Assembly (NCBI GenBank): GCA_029449235.1
Contig: JANATG010000001.1
Span: forward strand, 3,658,001-3,722,000
DNA length: 64,000 bases
From: Linnemannia schmuckeri
Lineage: Eukaryota; Mortierellomycota; Mortierellomycetes; Mortierellales; Mortierellaceae
Direction of reading: 5' to 3'
Of this stretch, positions 1-11,093 are shown piece by piece. The position numbers and the translations under genes were made by a program. Below the pieces are notes generated by a model. The model worked only from the letters and a program-made list of their open reading frames with translations, did not search any database and had not been told where the DNA came from. Each line of letters starts with the position of its first letter. Position 1 is the stretch's first letter.

Positions 1-294
1 TCGAATGATGTGTCGTGGTGTCCTTATCGAAGGCTTCTTCTTCTCATTATTGCTATTGCTGTTGTTGTTAGGACGAGTGCCATTAGGCAATGAAGAAGAA
101 GTGAAAGGAGGAGAAGAAGAGGAGGAGCACAAGGAAGAAGTAAAAGGGACGTTGTTGAACCGTTGGTAGTTGTTATTATGGTAACTTCCTGGTGACGACA
201 ACGATTGCTGAGGTCTGGAACCGTTGGCGGTAGAGGTAGTGCCGTTGGGAAAGTCGTCGTCGTCGTACGTCGGTATTGGGTCGTAGCGATTCAT
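1..294 (-). CDS. 5' end of an unrecognised protein-coding gene (partial)
   Basis: A reading frame open for 98 codons starts at an ATG (complement of 292-294) and runs off the left edge of the window. The protein begins MNRYDPIPTYDDDD and continues with Ser-, Asn- and Pro-rich low-complexity sequence, then a basic stretch (EKKKPSIRTPRH). Such disordered, charged N-termini are common on large fungal membrane or regulatory proteins, so the family cannot be assigned from this piece. Coding is inferred from the open frame to the edge and from codon-like composition; a splice donor inside it cannot be excluded. A 38-A tract and then a transposon lie upstream of the start. Confidence 0.5.
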   Translation of the reverse strand, partial: MNRYDPIPTYDDDDFPNGTTSTANGSRPQQSLSSPGSYHNNNYQRFNNVPFTSSLCSSSSSPPFTSSSLPNGTRPNNNSNSNNEKKKPSIRTPRHIIR

Positions 295-449
295 GGTATC
301 TTGGTAATGATGGGGCTTGGAGGTATGATTATATGAGTTAGAAGGGATAGAGAACGAAATAAAGAAAACAAAAGAAGAGGACAGAACAGGACAAAAAGCA
401 GAGTGAGAGAAGAGAAGAAAAGAAAAGAGAATAAAAGGAAAGCAACGTG

Positions 450-489
<40 letters not shown>

Positions 490-599
490 AGGCAGAGAAG
501 TGTGGTTATCAACCTGTCCTACTCACCACTCGAAAAGGAGGCTACTACAGGAGGACGATAGATGAGAAGGCTGGACTTGAATGGCTTTTTTTATTTCTA
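295..599. other. 5' flank of the left-edge gene, with a 38-A tract
   Basis: No gene is seen. The stretch is purine-rich on the plus strand and holds an uninterrupted run of 38 A (450-487). It ends at the TA dinucleotide (598-599) that forms the left target-site duplication of the pogo-like transposon. Confidence 0.6.
450..487. repeat. 38-A homopolymer
   Basis: An uninterrupted A run between the left-edge gene and the pogo-like transposon. Confidence 0.8.
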
Positions 600-684
600 C
601 AAAGCCCTTTTCGTGAAAAAGCCGAACGTTCATAGTAAAAATTGGGCTATTTCGACTGAATTAAAATATATACATGAGACTATT
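600..684 (+). repeat. Left terminal inverted repeat of the pogo-like element
   Basis: This 85-nt arm is the reverse complement of 2781-2863. Its outer tip reads CAAAGCCC against CAGTCC on the other arm, so this end has probably drifted. Confidence 0.88.
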
Positions 685-725
685 CATTTTGCAAGGATTT
701 AAGGAGTCACATGATGAGCTTATTT

Positions 726-2771
726 CTAGTACGATTTACGAATCAAGTACCGTGCTGTTTTTCGGTAGCTTGCGTTCTCAGCTCCAAGCAACTCAAACAC
801 CATCGTCCCCAAATCCGATTCATGCCTGGACTTGAATGATTCGACAGCCTCAGCCTCGACGGAAGAAGTCCTTTCTCGTAGGCCGTACCTCTTGGCGAAC
901 TTGTTGCGCACTTTCTGCTTAATCTCCTCTGCTATATCTTGTGTGTCCTTTTGGTCCTTATCGAGGGAGAAGTGAATCCTGCCCCCGTCCATGACCGAGG
1001 CAATCAATCGTACATAATGCCCCCTGACTTGACTTACACCCATGTCCGCCACAGGTGGATACAGTGGTGTCTGCTCCTCCACATCTACTGGTTCCTGCCT
1101 CAGCTTGTCGCTTTGCGCCTTTGAGAGGACTCCCGCTTTGCAAAAACAGTGCCTCACAGTTGCGGCCTTGATATGCGACCACGCGTACGGAATAAGTGAC
1201 CATACCTCGCCGTTGGCAATCTTTTCTCCGGTGGCGTATTCCTCTGTAATTGCTTTGTTGCTGAGCATCTCGAGGTATTGTCGTTTGAATATACTAAATA
1301 TGCCTTGGTCCAAAGGTTGGGTAGCGGATGTTGAATTGGGTGCAGGTGCTCGATCTGAAGATGTCTCCATGTCTCTCCTGTAAGCGGATCGTTGCCGCTA
1401 GAGTTTCTGCGTCTAGAGTTTCCGTGTGCTCCACATGAGTCGATAAGTAGAAGACTTCTGTTGGTAAGACTGTCATCCAGAGCGTGAAGCCACGCTTTGA
1501 AAAGATCCATGGTCATGTATCCATTTCCATGTCTTATTGAGGTAATAGGAACCCCAAAACATGGCTGGATACGTCGAGCAAGATGCGCGCCTAAAGAATA
1601 AGCAGAGATGGGATAATTAGTTTCTTGTTTATTTTTTTTTCATTTAGAACAATAATGAGGCACGTTCGAGCACTTGGCTATGACAAGTGGTCTCAAAGCC
1701 ACTATCGTTGCTGCTCGGGCAAACGAAGATCCAGTGGCGTTGACATAGAAGAGAATCGACACTCGATTCGCGGCTCCACGCTCTGGTTTGGCACCGCTCG
1801 CAAGCTCCTCCGTAGTGTATGAGTGAGTGGAGAACTTTTTAAGATACATACCAGTCTCATCGCAGTTGTAGATGTCGTCGGGCTCGAAGTCAGAGCATAT
1901 TTTGCGGATTTCGTCTATCCATCCCGCAATGGCGTCTTTGTCGACAGATCCCGCTTCTCCTTTGAGACTGCAGTAGGCGACACCATACTCCTGCGTCATT
2001 CTCGAACGCCATGCTGCCGTAAACGAGACTGCCCGACCGAGGAGAATATTATCAGGTTCACAAATGTCGTTCATGAGAATGTGAAAAATGGAGTCGACTG
2101 CAGCCTGGAGTAGACGACCACTGACAATGCCATTGCTCCTTCGAACCTCCAATAACCACTCATAGTCTTGTCCAAGATGTTTTGTATTAAGTCGACTGGA
2201 TTGCTGGATAGCGCACAATTGTCGCCTCGACCATGCGTCAGATCAAACTGGATTTTGTCGAAATCCCTATCTCATCTCGCGATCGATTTCCTGGGATTGG
2301 CAGCCCCACAGACTTGTGAAAAATATTTGCTGTAACTACCTTCTAGGTTTTATCGATGTTGATAATTTCCTTGAGATAACGAAAGACCTCAACCAGCTCT
2401 ATCCGATGCCTCAAAGTGTATCCTTCGCCCCTATGGTGTTTCGAATAGACAGGTTGTGGAGGTTGTTGAGGATGGTGGGGTTGCTGAGGTTGGTTTGTGA
2501 TGGATTTGTTGGTTCGAGCCCGTGCTGCAGCCAACAGCGCATGATACTGCAGTGCACGCGCTTTATCCGCTTGTGAGGAGGTCCCGTTGTGGAGCTGGTT
2601 GACCGCAGACGTAATGTCCGTGAGGTCAAGGCCTCGCGAACGAGTGAAAAGTTGTTTGTTTTTTTGGCATAAGGGAAAAAAGGTGAGAGAAAAGTGAAGT
2701 GAGAATGACACGCGTTTTGATGTAGACATGAGCGTAAAGGTTGCAGGGAAATAACGTATTTTAGCCGCCAC
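726..2771 (-). pseudogene. pogo/Fot1-like DDE transposase, frameshifted
   Basis: The protein can be read in pieces on the minus strand. Near 2343-2450 is a segment resembling the first helix of a psq/CENP-B helix-turn-helix (LRHRIELVEVFRYLKE). At 1640-2218 comes a CENP-B-type DNA-binding region (YEWLLEVRRSNGIVSGRLLQ) and the first catalytic Asp in NCDETGM. The second Asp follows in LLIDSCGAH (about 1430-1470), and the third in NSTSATQPLDQG (about 1310-1345), the usual pogo motif. These blocks lie in different frames: at least one shift separates LLIDSCGAH from QPLDQG, and another lies upstream of MDLFKAWL. An intron may explain one join, but not all of them. The C-terminal frame ends at 726. 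The order of motifs matches the family, so the identification is firm although the gene is broken. Confidence 0.8.
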
Positions 2772-2780
2772 AACAAAATT

Positions 2781-2863
2781 AATAGTCTCATGTGTATATT
2801 TTAATTCAGTCGAGATAGCCCAACTTTTACTATGAAAGTTCGGCTATTTCACGAAAAGGACTG
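2781..2863 (-). repeat. Right terminal inverted repeat of the pogo-like element
   Basis: This 83-nt arm is complementary to 600-684. The outer end is CAGT-type next to the TA target site. Confidence 0.88.
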
Positions 2864-2865
2864 TA

Positions 2866-3491
2866 GAATTGCCTCTGACATGGCTTATTTGTGTAGTACA
2901 CGATATTTTTAATCAGTCTCAACTAGGTGCGCGGCTTATTTTGCACAGAGGCATTTTTAGTATGCTTGTGTAGGAAGCCGGTTACCCGACAGAATTTGCT
3001 TGAGCACTAGAAAGGTTGGTCTAAGCGGTCCGCCCTTTTTGGCGGCTCCACACGGCATTCCGACTGGCTCATCACCAGAGTAACGTAACCATATACTGGG
3101 CATTCTTATACTAAAGTTTACCGTGGAGCGTCCATGGATCCACGCGCGGCCGATGAGCGGTTACTGGATAGTTTGTTGGGAAGGAGGAAATTGTCATTAA
3201 TGGAGAGGATGGGAAGAATTCCTTTTATTCGTGTTTAGTTTTATTTTCTTCTATTGAAGCTGTGAGAAGCAGCGGCAATTGTTGCGTAGAGCCAGGCTCC
3301 GGGTCGGACTATGACTGGCGGATGGTGTACTGAAGAGTTTAGTCTGTAGTCCCCTTTACTTCCAAATGCCTCCTTTGTACTGTTTGTCAGAGAAATAAGA
3401 AAAAAAATACTAAAGTTTAATATTTTTTCGAGATTGAAGTACCGCTTGTGTTCAATCTTGGCATTCGACCTCTCACTGCAACATCCTCTCT
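2866..3491. other. Inter-transposon spacer
   Basis: No gene is recognised. A 13-nt direct repeat (ATACTAAAGTTTA) occurs at 3108-3120 and 3407-3419. It might mark the edges of an old insertion, but no matching inverted repeats were found. Confidence 0.4.
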
Positions 3492-5345
3492 ATGCTCGTC
3501 GACGCCACAATCGACTCCAACCCGACCACCGCAGAACGCTCTTCTCTTTGGCGTGACCGAAGGAAAACACCTACGTCTAGCCCACGTAGTGAGCATTCGT
3601 CTGCTCGTTCGACTGAGACTGGACGTAAGGTCAAGCGATGGTTCAATAACCCACCAACATGTTCACCACCATCCGTCACTGTCCAACGCCTATATGATAT
3701 GACCAACTCATTCATTGGCGAGGACCACTTCCCCTCCGCTACTCCCAAGCCGAAGCCAAAACCGCTCAAGTTCCCTAATCGCATTAAAGCCGCTATTTCT
3801 CACAACGAGTACTGCGTTCTCGGACAGGTCCAAACTGCCCTGATCAATTCACCTTAAGAGATCTATGACTGGTTCGAAGGACTTAGGATGAATGCTAAGG
3901 ACGTTCGTAGTACCGCTCGTTCTCTGGCAGTAGTAACTGGTGTAAGCAGGGAGACATGTGAGAATGCGATGGATGACAAGGAACGGTGGCGAGGTGGGCT
4001 CGGTCCAGTTCACATCTTTCTTTTTGTTCTTTTGTTTTTGCGCTATGTTCAACTCTAATTCCCGTCCTTTTTTCCCTTGGGCCCCTGTTTCGACACGTAT
4101 TGGTCGTCCCCAAAACGAGAAGGATGAGACATTGATGGCAAAGATCCATGGGATTGTCAACCAACCAATAAAGAAGGGGCTGCCAACTCGACAAATACTG
4201 TACGCAACAGATTGGAGCAGGAGCACGGAGTAAACCTCTCCACACGCACAGTCAATCGCCGTATGAACGAGATTTGTTACTGGAGAACAGGTGTGCGCAG
4301 GAACATCCACCATGACTCTACCAAGAATGTCCAATACTGCCACAAGTATCTTGAATGCCGTCTCGCCGACCTCACAGCACACCTCAATAAAGACGGCACG
4401 CAGATGTGGATTCTCAAACATCCAAAGGTGTTCCTGGACGAGTCCCACTACCACCTTGATCACATCGCCCCTGCCCGTTGGATTATCGCTGGAACACCTA
4501 TTGCTGAACCCGAACGGAGCCCAATGCTGATCATCGTTGCAGCACTCGAGGTGTGGTACGACAAGGACAAGAAGGAGCTTAAGTCCAAGTTGACGAGAGT
4601 GTCTATGTCTGGCCATCGATTGGGAAATCGCATACCAAGTCAGGAGGAGCCTCCAAGAACCATTTCAACAAGGAAATATGGACTGATGTCTCATCAGAGA
4701 AAAGACGCAGGAATCGTGCCCCCAGAAAATGACTACCACGGCGACTTCTCCGCCGACTAAAACGGTAGCCTCTTCACTTGTATCTGTGAGAATTTGCAAT
4801 GCATGGGTTTATGCGACTGTCGTATCCATTCGGATGATGCCTCGTACCACTTTCACAAGACGACAGCCAAACCGGCCGGTACTGCCAAGCTGGATGATCT
4901 CAAAGAGTGGATCAAGAGACCTGATGTCATGGCGTGGTTGGATAATAAGGATCTTCATATTCCCGACAACCCAAGAGGAAAGACATCGAGCGCCATGTCA
5001 AAGTCTACGTCCAAGAGTCAACCTGGACGATCTATGCCGTTGCCAAGCAGTACGGTGGACATATTATCCGCAAGACATCTCCTACCATTACGAGCTGCAA
5101 CCGATCGAAAAGATCTGGGCTTGTGTCAAGAACAAGGTGGCGTCCAATGCCAACGGCCAATACACCTCCCTCTTTCTCAAGAAAACCCTGCCTCTTCTAC
5201 ACTATCTCAGAGTCGACTTTTCTCCGCCTTTGGAGCGAAAGCATCATGGTGGGTAAAAAGTACTGGACTGAAGAGTCGAAATTTAAGTGTTCAAGAGCAG
5301 AGAAGAGAGACCAAAGAGGCCGCATAGGCATGTTTTTCTTTTTTA
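3420..5345 (+). mobile_element. Decayed Tc1-like transposon (ends not defined)
   Basis: The limits are approximate: they enclose all transposase-like sequence but I found no terminal inverted repeats. The element lies between the pogo-like transposon and the 3' end of the CENP-I gene, whose stop codon is only about 30 nt beyond the right limit given here. Unlike its neighbour it has clearly decayed, with several frame breaks and no recognisable ends. Confidence 0.55.
3492..5256 (+). pseudogene. Tc1-like DDE transposase, multiply broken
   Basis: An N-terminal frame (3492-3857) ends at a TAA. The same frame then continues past it into a helix-turn-helix-like stretch (TARSLAVVTGVSRETC, about 3910-3960). 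The core resumes at about 4095-4640 with a linker (RPQNEKDETLMAKIHG) and the first catalytic block (VFLDESHYHLDHIAPARW). The second Asp is in HSDDASYHFHK (about 4825-4860, another frame), and the catalytic Glu block (YHYELQPIEKIWACVKNKVA, about 5080-5140) lies in a third frame. This is the DDE order of fungal Tc1-like transposases. Frame changes near 4640 and 5000 and the TAA at 3855 show that it is dead. Whether the first 120 codons belong to the transposase is uncertain. Confidence 0.7.
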
Positions 5346-5374
5346 CTTGCTATCACTACAGGGCATGAGTATTG

Positions 5375-8300
5375 TTAAACATGCGATTGCCCCAGACTGA
5401 GGTTCTGCAGAGGTGGATCAGAATCACTCCCTTCCGACTCTTGCTCCTGCCGTTTCTCTTGCTGCTGCCGCTCCTTCAATTCACGCAATCGCTCTTGCCT
5501 CTGATGTTTTCGCTGCAAAAGATGATTGATAGTGTCATTCAGGAAATCCGACATCCCGTCAAAGCCCTTCTCCTCCAAATGGTCAAGGAACTGGATTCGG
5601 TACTCGTCAAACGTCATGTTCAGACCACCATTCGCAGTCATTTGCTTGAGCGCCTTGACCGATGCAGGGGCATTCAATCGCTTCTCGACTGGAATGCTTT
5701 GTTGCTCCTCGAGCGACTATTTATCAGTGATTAGGGGTATGTACATGCACGCATGTAAGTTGTTTTTCTTTTTTTTTTTTTTTTTTTTTTTTTTTTGGTC
5801 AAGATACATTAATGAGACCGCATTGTTTTGCAGGAAAAGAAAAGCAACAACACGAAATCAGACGCATACGTACCTTCACGAAACGAGCAGAGAAGCCTGA
5901 GAAAGCTGACGAGTGGGTGAAGGACAACATATTGTTCGCATTCAAACCACTGTCGACACATAGTTGTTTTGTATGAGCGATAGTCTCTCTAAAAGATCGA
6001 AAACGAATGCGAAGAGGTGCTTATTTGTCAGTGCTTATGTCCTTATACTTGTCCATGATGAACCTCTTCGCAAACAAAAAAAAAGGCATAAGGGTCTCAA
6101 CCTACTGGTCTAGCTGAAAGCCCTTGGCGTTTTTGTCGACTTTGTTGAACGCACGATTCCTATAAAGAAAGTTGCAAATGTCCATCACGTAACTGTTGAA
6201 CTGCATCACATACTCGCGCGTGTACCCTGGGACCAAGGCTGCTGATGATGTCGTGGATGTCTCGCCGTTGTCTTGACTAGCTGCTATTTGAGACTGAACA
6301 AGGAGCTCGTACTGCAGTTGCTGTTCTTCCTCGAAAGCCTCGTATGCCTGTTTGAACTGGTAGACAATCCCACATATTCTCGATATCGCCATCGCAGAGT
6401 CCGAGAGGAAGCACCGATAGACACAGGCGGCTCCGGGGATAATGATGGCAATCGGTGCACTTGTCTTCTTGGTGAGGTTTGATGTAAAATCAAAGAACGA
6501 GAGGACAGCATGTTGGACAGCGATGTGGTCACTTTCGACTTCAAGAGCTACTCCTGAAATGCTGTCGACATGTTTGATAAAGGAACGAATGCTCAGCATG
6601 TAGTCCACATTAGGTGACAGTTCCGAGAACAGACGTCGTCTAGTTTGGAAGCGAAATATATATACAGGGGTCAGAAATTTGTGGCAAAATGAGCTTGCTC
6701 CTACTTCACTCATCTGAAAGAAAAATGTGTACATACAACTCCTCTGAGCCTTGTTTTGAAAGGCGAGGGTCCTTTCCAAGTTCCAGGTAGTCCTTCCACT
6801 TGAATTGCGTCCAGTTTTGAATGAGTCTGGTATAGCACAGGATGAGTTGACCCTAAGCGAGGGAGCAAATGCGAGCAAAAACTGTCAGCGTAGTGTTCTT
6901 GGCTGACCCTGTTCTAAACATTACAGGCCAAGAGGCAGGTTCGGCGTTTGTTACCTTCCATACTGGTCCCATGAGATAGAAGAGCCTTTGCAAAGGCTTC
7001 AGAAAGTGAGTAAAGAGGTCTAACAACAAAGCGAGAAAAGGGTATGGGGTGTTAGGGTGGCCTAACCACAACAAGCGTCGATAGAAAAACGCTGCTGCAT
7101 ACGTTCACATAGACGAAATAACCTTACCTTCAAAGCTCCGTGGCCTTATGAACGTCAGGAGAACAAAGACTTCTTTTTGATAGTCAATGCCGTTCCATAC
7201 CCTGATAAACGGGATAAGAAAGTTTTCAATGACCGGAAGTAGATCCTATTGCCATGAGCAAGGAAAGTTACTGAACGTTATTGCCAAGCTCAGAGGATCA
7301 AAAAGGGTCTATTTGCAAGCGGTCTTTTCTTCAATACCTTGATCATTTTGGTGACTTGGACGACTTTGGATAAGATGTTGGCAAGTCGGGCACGACTGAC
7401 ATCAGATGTTGCACTCCAGAACCAGAGGTCCATGAGTTCCTGTCCGAGCCAGTAGCTTATCCGGTCCACGATCGAGTGTGATGGCTGCAGGCACAAGACA
7501 TGTTGAAGCAGTCGGTTTGTGAGAACTGAGCTCAGCTGGTCTGGGAGGGCGAGCGTGTCAATGTGTGACACAAGCGAATCCAGTGATGTAATTTGCGATA
7601 AAGGCAGAGCTTTGTCCTAAAAAGAAGTTGTCAGATCGGCTTGTCAGTCATGTTCTCGCCTTTCCATGTGGTAGAGGTATCGCAAGAAAAAAAAATAAAG
7701 GTCTATTCCTGCTTCGCTTACATCGGCGCCTTTCCTGTAAATCGAGAATGCGTCTGGTACATGCGAAAGTTTCTGTCGCTTCTATTCGTCAAGAGACATG
7801 AAAGTAAAACGAAAAGTAAGAAAGTCGGTCTTTCCTTATCCCGACTGCAATATCCTTTTCGATCGCATCTTACCCCACTCCTTGAGATCGGGTCTTTTGA
7901 TCCGCTGAGCCCAAACGACTGGTCTGCTGAACGACGGTTCCACTTTGTCTGCAATGTTTCGATGGCTTCTGCTGTCGTCTGATCCGGGCATTTGAAGATG
8001 ATTTGTGTCGTAAGAGATAAAGGTGCCAGAATCAAGTCAGGAAAGTACGATTTGTACACATGCAAAAGTCCTGCCAGCGCTGGCTCTTTTCCAACCGTGA
8101 TCTGCAGGTCCAATCTATTAGTAAGATATCCAGAGCGATACAAAAAGGTGTTAATCAAGAGAACTCCTTTTCCTGAGATGTCGTGTGCTGCTCTTGTTCA
8201 CATTTCTGTCCAGCAACATACAGCTTTCTTATCCTGAACGGCCTCACATCCTCTCTTCTGGTCAAGTAGTAGAGCAAATGACAAAGGGACGGCCTAAAAC

Positions 8301-9131
8301 GAATTGAAATATGGTGCATATTAGTGGCTGGTTCGACGCTAGCAATATTATGTCCAGTCTTCTCTGCCAAAAGTCATAGTCCTATTGAGGTACCTCAGTG
8401 TCTCGTAGGGTAGGTAATGGAATGCGACTCCGTAAAGTTGTTGTAATTTCGTCCGGCTGTCCAAGATATCGTATATGAGAATGATCCATTTCAGTAATGT
8501 AGCCTAGATGTTACAAGAACCATGGTTAGTATGGTAATTATTTTCCAGATGTATCTCCAAAACTTACATATTGGTTATCACTGTGATCTTACCTGGATTG
8601 CAAAGCTGAGATTTTTGCCGAGAGCTCCCAAGATGTTGACAGCGCACATTTCTGGGACTAACTGACGAGGCAACAGCAGCTTGACCATTTTTCTTGATGT
8701 CGTGTCGTCTATCGAGTGATTGAGTCGAGGTTAGAAGGAATAGGTCAACACCCTTGTCTACGAAGGTTCCAATAAGAGCCAGCTCCCAAAAAAAGGTTAC
8801 CCGTTGCTTACCGAGCTTGGAAGACAAGACGATACCCAGGATTTGAGTGAGCTGTTTCGGCGCAAGTCCAAAGTGTCGAATGACCGGGTCAAGTGATGTT
8901 ATTGACCGCAAGACGACGGGTTTGCCGCCCTTCACGCCCGCGTCTATTGTTTGTTGTTAGGTTTGTTCAATACGCGTTAGAGTGTCTCGTCAAGTTGCAT
9001 TGGTTCACACCGTCATCTTTGTCGATTGCGAGGAGGAGTTCATGGGTCATACTTCGCTCGATTCGTTCCAGAGTGTTGGTGATACTCTCGTCGGCCTCCT
9101 CTATTGACATGTCCCTGATAAGGGTCTGCAT
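5375..9131 (-). CDS. CENPI: Centromere protein I (CENP-I/Mis6), inner kinetochore
   Basis: CENP-I is a helical-repeat subunit of the constitutive centromere-associated network (CENP-H/I/K in animals, Mis6 in fission yeast). I reconstructed 13 exons with GT-AG introns and consistent phases: 9011-9131, 8812-8943, 8593-8708, 8394-8503, 8222-8293, 7874-8114, 7338-7616, 7128-7245, 6955-7019, 6737-6852, 6106-6639, 5874-5988, 5375-5716. Together they encode 786 residues, close to the usual length. Family signatures are the block SLCHLLYYLTRREDVRPF followed by RIRKLLDLQ (exons 5-6), the IQNWTQFKWKDYLELG-type segment (exon 10), DHIAVQHAVLSFFDF (exon 11) and the C-terminal TFDEYRIQFLDHLEEKGF (exon 13). 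The tail is Gln/Glu-rich coiled coil. The start at 9131 is provisional: an acceptor-like AG just upstream would allow a further 5' exon. Intron 12 carries a 28-T run. The gene is divergent from the BtuF-like gene. Confidence 0.9.
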
Positions 9132-9585
9132 GTCGGCCGAGTCAGGGCTTGCTAGTGAGCATTAACAAAGCGAAAGAGAATGGTAAGTTGTGCACAAGGC
9201 GATGTGATGCCTTCTTAGAGGTCGATTCATTCGCTGGTGCATGGTTTTGTATGCAGAGCTGAGGTATACCTCGGTCGCCAGCCATCCCAAACTGTGTCTT
9301 TTCTTTCTCTGAGCGTATGTGTGGTGTATGGTTTGTCCGGCTTCCTGTCTTCCCGTCTATGGCTCGTCTGTTTTCTGTGCGGTTGGCGTTGTTTGGTCCG
9401 TTGAGTCTAGACGCGACCTTTTTCTCAAAATCTGAAAATAAAAAAAAAATGAAAAATTGGTGGCTGAGGACTGGGTCCAGACAGGGCGGACAGTCAAGCA
9501 GACTTGCCAACCATACTCTTTTTCACCTGTTCGCCCCAATCTCACCCCAGCACTTCACATACACTTCTTTTCATTCACTACAACC
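9132..9585. promoter_or_regulatory. Divergent promoter region, CENP-I / BtuF-like gene
   Basis: About 450 nt separate the two divergent start codons and must hold both promoters. A minus-strand frame here is open for over 100 codons and could hide an upstream CENP-I exon ending near 9260, but I could not support it. Confidence 0.45.
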
Positions 9586-11093
9586 ATGCACCAACGAATC
9601 ATCAGTCTGCTGCCCTCGGCTGCCGAAATCGTAAGGAGAAGAGCGATCAGCCATGTCACTAGAATGTGTATAAAATGTGAAAAAGACGAACGGCTGGGCT
9701 CCCCTTCCTTCCTATTGAACAGAAAAACTGCCTACGGGAGCAATTGTTTCTAAACGTACTTTTTCATGTATCTGCGTGTTCTACCTGGACAAGTAGATCT
9801 GCCTGGTTGGAGGTCAGCCCGAGATGGTTGCAAGGAGTCACGAAGGTAAATTTGGCTCTATATATTAATTGATCAACCCTGGAGCCGAGTAGAGGAATAG
9901 ACCAAGACTTTTCACCTTGCACGAAGAAGAAGTAGCTATCCCACTATTCCACCAGCAGACAGAAAACTTAAAACCAGATCATTCGATGACTCCCACGCTG
10001 TTCTGCTTCCGTCGTGACTATTTTTTTTTGCATTAGATGATTTCCCTTCGACGATCCAACACTTGCCAATCCTGACCGAAGCCAAGACCAAGTTCACTAC
10101 TTCGGCTGATGTCGATCGACAGGTCTCAGAGGCACTCTCCCAGGGCAACAGTCTCTACAACCTCGATGTTGACCAACTCAAAGCCCTCCAACCCTCTGTC
10201 ATCGTTACACAGGTAATAAAAGAGGGTACAGTGACATGACATACATATTCATCCTATATATTTACAACCCAGCGCATATCCCCAGCCCCGCTGTTACTGT
10301 TCTGACAGTTAATCTCGCATATTTTCGATCTGTAGGATCTCTGCAATGTGTGCTCAATCGACTTGGTCAGCGTACAGCGTGTCGCCAGCAAGATGAACCC
10401 TCAGCCTGAGATCGTCACCCTTAACCCCACATCCGTCGCAGAGGTCATGGAGAGCATCACCACCGTTGGCACTGCTATCGGCCATGCCGAGGAGGCAGCC
10501 AAGGTCCGAGCAGATCTCGAAGCGCGAATCCAAAAGTGCAAAGATGTTGCTGCTCAGGCCAAGAAGGATAACTTAGACTACAAGCCCAAGAAGGTCATGT
10601 TCTTTGAATGGACCGACCCCATCTACCCTGCTGGACATTGGACCCCAGAGATGATTGAGATGGCTGGAGGCGTGCATCCTATCAACCCTCCAGGCATTCC
10701 CTCGTACGTCCTGTATCTTTGATTCATGTACAGATACCTCGTTCCGAATGAAATACCACTATAACGTTTTATTAACGCGACGCCTGTTGCCTTTGTCCTA
10801 ATAGCAAGCGTGTGTCAATCGAGTCGGTAGTGGCTACCGATCCAGATGTCCTAATCATCTGTCCTTGTGGATTGGACATGCCAGCGACCCGAAAGGAATA
10901 CGACATGTTGATGGAGAAGGAGTGGTTCCGAGACCTTACCAACAAGGCCACTACTGTCGCCCTTGTCGACGGAAACCAGATGTTTAACCGTAGTGGACCT
11001 CGTCTTGTTGAGTGTACAGAATGGCTGGTCATGTTGCTGCACGATCGCCCAGAATTTGAACCTGCGGGTTTCCCCTGGCAGAGAGTCAAGTAG
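9586..11093 (+). CDS. BtuF-like (cobalamin/iron-chelate type) binding protein
   Basis: Five exons (9586-9630, 9797-9845, 10037-10212, 10336-10703, 10805-11093) with matching phases encode 308 residues. The N-terminus RIISLLPSAAEI, the VARSHEDDFP segment, VTQDLCNVC and the block EWTDPIYPAGHWTPEMIEMAGG-like (about residues 185-206) are characteristic of the periplasmic-binding-protein fold family annotated as cobalamin-binding or iron-chelate transporter substrate-binding proteins (BtuF-like). In bacteria these deliver ligand to an ABC importer. Here there is no signal peptide or lipobox, so a soluble cytosolic role is likely and the ligand is unknown. Four introns show that the gene is established in the nuclear genome rather than a bacterial contaminant. 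Bacterial origin is an inference from the family's distribution. Confidence 0.85.

Larger units (their letters stand above)
600..2863 (-). mobile_element. pogo/Fot1-type (Tc1-mariner superfamily) DNA transposon
   Basis: This 2264-bp element is bounded by a TA dinucleotide on each side (598-599 and 2864-2865). It carries long terminal inverted repeats, 600-684 and 2781-2863, with only about five mismatches over the inner 77 positions and a 2-nt length difference at the outer tip. The right end reads CAGTCC inward from the TA, which matches the CAGT-type ends typical of pogo elements. The interior encodes a DDE transposase on the minus strand with CENP-B-type features. The well-matched repeats suggest fairly recent insertion, but the transposase frame is broken, so this copy is probably non-autonomous. 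Confidence 0.88.

Noticed and set aside
291..512. Poly-Phe frame at the left edge
   Set aside because: Comes from the 38-A tract read on the minus strand; the real frame starts at 294 in another phase.
3108..3419. Solo insertion bounded by the 13-nt direct repeat
   Set aside because: No terminal inverted or long terminal repeats were found, and the AT-rich 13-mer may recur by chance.
7641..7982. 113-codon plus-strand frame
   Set aside because: Antisense to CENP-I introns and exon 6, whose splicing and motifs are consistent on the minus strand.
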